Assembly: GCA_021802225.1 (NCBI GenBank)
Contig: JAKAAS010000062.1
Span: forward strand, 1-8,152
Length of the DNA stretch: 8,152 bases
Source: Bacillota bacterium
GTDB lineage: Bacteria; Bacillota_E; Sulfobacillia; Sulfobacillales; Sulfobacillaceae
Direction of reading: 5' to 3'
Shown here: piece by piece, positions 6,119-8,152 of the stretch
Position numbering within the stretch: the stretch's first letter is position 1
Layout of the letters: the number at the start of each line of letters is the position of its first letter
Notes under the pieces: model-generated
The model's database searches: none
Told to the model about the DNA's origin: nothing
The model's input: only the letters and a program-made list of their open reading frames with translations
Program-made: the position numbers and the translations under genes

Positions 6119-6760
6119 TTACTCCAGGTGGGCGTGCCCGTCATAAACCCCCTCGGTGACTACGGCAAAGCCTATGACTTCGGCCTGCCCATCCACCACA
6201 GTGACGCCGCTCACTTCACAGCTGCCCGAAACATAGGCATGGCCCTGAATGCGTGCCTGGCCAAAAACCCGCACGTAACCACTGACGTGGGCCTCCCCGG
6301 CAATGCGGCAATCCCCACCGAGGCGCGCCGTTCCGTGAATCTTCGCGGACCCCGCCACCTGCGCTTGCTCAAAAACCCAAGCGTTGTCTTGCACCTCAGC
6401 TGCCCCGCCAATGAAAGCCTGGTCGAAAATGCGAGCATTGCCCCCCACTGACGCGCGCTCCGAAATGCAGGCCTGACCGAAAATCTGGGCAGAGCCGTAA
6501 ACATGGGCACGGCCCTCAACCCGGGCCCCGTCAAATAGCACCGCCATTTCGTCTATCAGAGCCTCTCCAGAGACTGTCGCGTGGTCAAGAATCCGGTTCG
6601 CTCCCAGCACCCGAGCCGCGTGAAATACTCTGGCGTCTGGCGCCACGACAGCTCTCGGGCTCACTTCCGCAGAAGCCGCTACCCAGCCTCCGCCATTTTC
6701 GTGCTGGTGGGCCAGGACAAGCCCGGCTCCGTCACCAAAATCAAACGCATCCATCGTCAT
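6119..6760 (-). CDS. Left-handed beta-helix (hexapeptide-repeat) protein, YdcK/phage-type
   Basis: This 213-residue protein is almost wholly built of six-residue repeats with small or aliphatic residues every sixth position (for example ARVEGRAHVYGSAQIFGQA, AHVSGYVRVFGQARI). That is about 28 turns-of-three units from residue 29 to the end, which should fold as a triangular beta-helix. The N-terminus LAHQHENGGGWVAASAEV resembles the GGWV entry motif of YdcK-like and phage or plasmid repeat proteins. No acyl-CoA-binding loop or catalytic His typical of hexapeptide acyltransferases is evident, so a structural or polymer-forming role is as likely as an enzymatic one. The ATG has AGGAGG 9 nt upstream. 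The gene follows rpoN by 49 bp and precedes the Nramp gene. The fold is confidently recognised; the function is unknown. Confidence 0.82.
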   Translation of the reverse strand: MTMDAFDFGDGAGLVLAHQHENGGGWVAASAEVSPRAVVAPDARVFHAARVLGANRILDHATVSGEALIDEMAVLFDGARVEGRAHVYGSAQIFGQACISERASVGGNARIFDQAFIGGAAEVQDNAWVFEQAQVAGSAKIHGTARLGGDCRIAGEAHVSGYVRVFGQARIQGHAYVSGSCEVSGVTVVDGQAEVIGFAVVTEGVYDGHAHLE

Positions 6761-6809
6761 CAGCCATGGCCTCCTCTCTCAAGCTCCTCTACCAGCACAA
6801 ATTCACGAG

Positions 6810-8120
6810 TTACAGCCGCCTCCTCTCTGAAGATGGCGGGAAGTCCAGCTGCTTCCGGTATTTGGCCACAGTGCGGCGTGCAAGTGGCGTGCCGGAGTGG
6901 GCGAGCAGGCGCGCAATGTCCGCATCTGACAGCGGATGGCCGGGATTCTCACGGGCAATCGCCTCCCGAATAGCGTTGAGGACCATATCTACCGACGTCG
7001 TGCTGACCGCCACCGCTTCACTCAGCAGGCGCGGGAGAAGGATAATGCCCCGCGGCACCTGCACCGCTTTGTCGGCAATGGCGCGCCGAACGGTCGACTC
7101 ATGAAATCCCGTTTGCTGGGCCACCATTTTCACACTGAGCGGCAAAAGCGGATGCAATTCAAAACAAAAGCCCTCTTGCCGGCGAATGATGACGTCGGCG
7201 ACCGCCAACAAGGTCTGCTCCCGCATCCGCAACGCCTTTTTCAGCCACCCTGCTTGGATTAAGGCCCCGCGCAGAAACGCCTGAACTTGCGGGTCGCGGG
7301 CATGGCGTTTCATTTCCGTGTACTCCGCCACATCCTGCAGGCGGGGATGGACTCCGGCATTAATCTCCACACGCAAAATGCCAGACGTGCGTGCAGCCAG
7401 CAAATCGGGCTGAATGTAATCTATTGGAGAAGTATCCTGCACCGCACCTGGCCGTAGGCTCAGGCGGGTCAGCTCAACCAGCGCCGCGCTGACCTCTGCT
7501 ATCCCGATCTTAAGCAGCCGGGCTATCGCGGAGGGACGGGGATGGAGGAGCTGCGGCCAACACTGCTCAATCAGCCGCGTCACCGGCGCTTCCTTCCCGA
7601 ACTTTCTGCAGCTCTGCAGCCACAGGCATTCTTGCACGTTGCGTGCGCCCACCCCCGGGGGGTCGCATGCATGGATCGCCTCCAGCGCGCCGTTCAACAC
7701 GGCAATCGGAATGACTGCGGTGCGCGCTATCTCTTCCCATGGCACCCGCAGATATCCATCGGGATCAAGATTGCCAATCAGATAGCAGGCCGCCTGGCGA
7801 ATTTCCGGAGAAAGGGGAAGCCATGAGATCTGTTGCGTCAAATCGTCATACAGTGAGTTTTGGGGCCGATCCGGGATATCGTAAGCAGTGCTGGTAATAC
7901 CAGATCCCCCCTGACTGCGCACTGAAGGAGAGGGGGGGAAGGAGAGGTCCGGGCTCTGCACGTCAATGACTGGATTGGCTTCCGTTTCCTGGCGCAGATA
8001 GTCTTCAAGCTGCGCGGCAGGCAACTGCAAAACATGCAGAGACAAAAGTATGCTGGGCGTTAGCACCAGACTCTGGGTCTGACGCATCTGCTGTTGCAAG
8101 GTGTGGCGTGAATGGGTCAT
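6810..8120 (-). CDS. rpoN: RNA polymerase sigma-54 factor
   Basis: This 436-residue protein has all three sigma-54 regions. Region I is at the N-terminus (QTQSLVLTPSILLSLHVLQL, then EDYLRQETEANPVID, 39-53). The core-binding domain contains GNLDPDGYL (116-124) and DPPGVGARNVQECLWLQ (153-169). The helix-turn-helix is ADVIIRRQ...HESTVRRAIADKAVQVPRGI (308-359), and the RpoN box ARRTVAKYRK lies at 414-423 near the end. Sigma-54 directs polymerase to -24/-12 promoters that need an ATP-driven enhancer-binding protein; none is encoded in the window. Length is normal, with a shortened acidic region II. I chose ATG 8120, which has a G-rich GGGGAG tract just upstream; TTG 8135 lies inside that tract. 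It is the first visible gene of an apparent operon continuing into the beta-helix and Nramp genes. Confidence 0.96.
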   Translation of the reverse strand: MTHSRHTLQQQMRQTQSLVLTPSILLSLHVLQLPAAQLEDYLRQETEANPVIDVQSPDLSFPPSPSVRSQGGSGITSTAYDIPDRPQNSLYDDLTQQISWLPLSPEIRQAACYLIGNLDPDGYLRVPWEEIARTAVIPIAVLNGALEAIHACDPPGVGARNVQECLWLQSCRKFGKEAPVTRLIEQCWPQLLHPRPSAIARLLKIGIAEVSAALVELTRLSLRPGAVQDTSPIDYIQPDLLAARTSGILRVEINAGVHPRLQDVAEYTEMKRHARDPQVQAFLRGALIQAGWLKKALRMREQTLLAVADVIIRRQEGFCFELHPLLPLSVKMVAQQTGFHESTVRRAIADKAVQVPRGIILLPRLLSEAVAVSTTSVDMVLNAIREAIARENPGHPLSDADIARLLAHSGTPLARRTVAKYRKQLDFPPSSERRRL

Positions 8121-8152
8121 GCTCTCCCCCCCCAATTCTTGCGTGCCCCGCC

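Overview
The window is an 8.15 kb piece of a bacterial chromosome in which every convincing gene lies on the minus strand, so the text below reads from the right-hand end to the left. Strong AGGAGG-type ribosome binding sites, frequent GTG/TTG starts and moderately high GC suggest a thermophilic or acidophilic Bacillota (a Sulfobacillus-like organism is my best guess). That guess rests on style, not on a diagnostic gene. No rRNA, tRNA, CRISPR array, transposase or integrase is visible.

Right unit (8120 to 4464): rpoN (sigma-54), a left-handed beta-helix hexapeptide-repeat protein, a divergent Nramp-family metal transporter and a 69-residue single-span membrane protein. They run in the same direction with gaps of 44 to 66 bp and look like one operon whose promoter lies beyond the right edge. 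The pairing of a sigma factor with a beta-helix protein and a metal transporter is not a familiar arrangement.

Middle and left unit (4375 to about 606): an AT-rich promoter region with a perfect 12-bp palindrome precedes an IclR-type regulator. After a 202-bp spacer with its own candidate promoter and operators comes a compact operon: a gluconate-2-dehydrogenase-subunit-3-like small subunit, an FAD-dependent GMC oxidoreductase with a Cys cluster that may hold an Fe-S centre, and a DJ-1/PfpI-family protein. A clear intrinsic terminator closes it. The likely theme is oxidation of a sugar or polyol by a two-subunit dehydrogenase under IclR control, with a DJ-1-type protein as possible protection against reactive carbonyls. 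No substrate can be assigned from sequence.

Left edge (567 to 1): the N-terminal part of a GntR/FCD regulator that runs off the window. It appears to carry an unusual N-terminal Cys/His cluster ahead of its winged helix.

The points most worth checking are the Cys/His extension on the GntR protein, the missing canonical start codon behind the strong ribosome binding site of the IclR gene, the substituted metal-site motifs of the Nramp protein, and the small membrane protein beside it.
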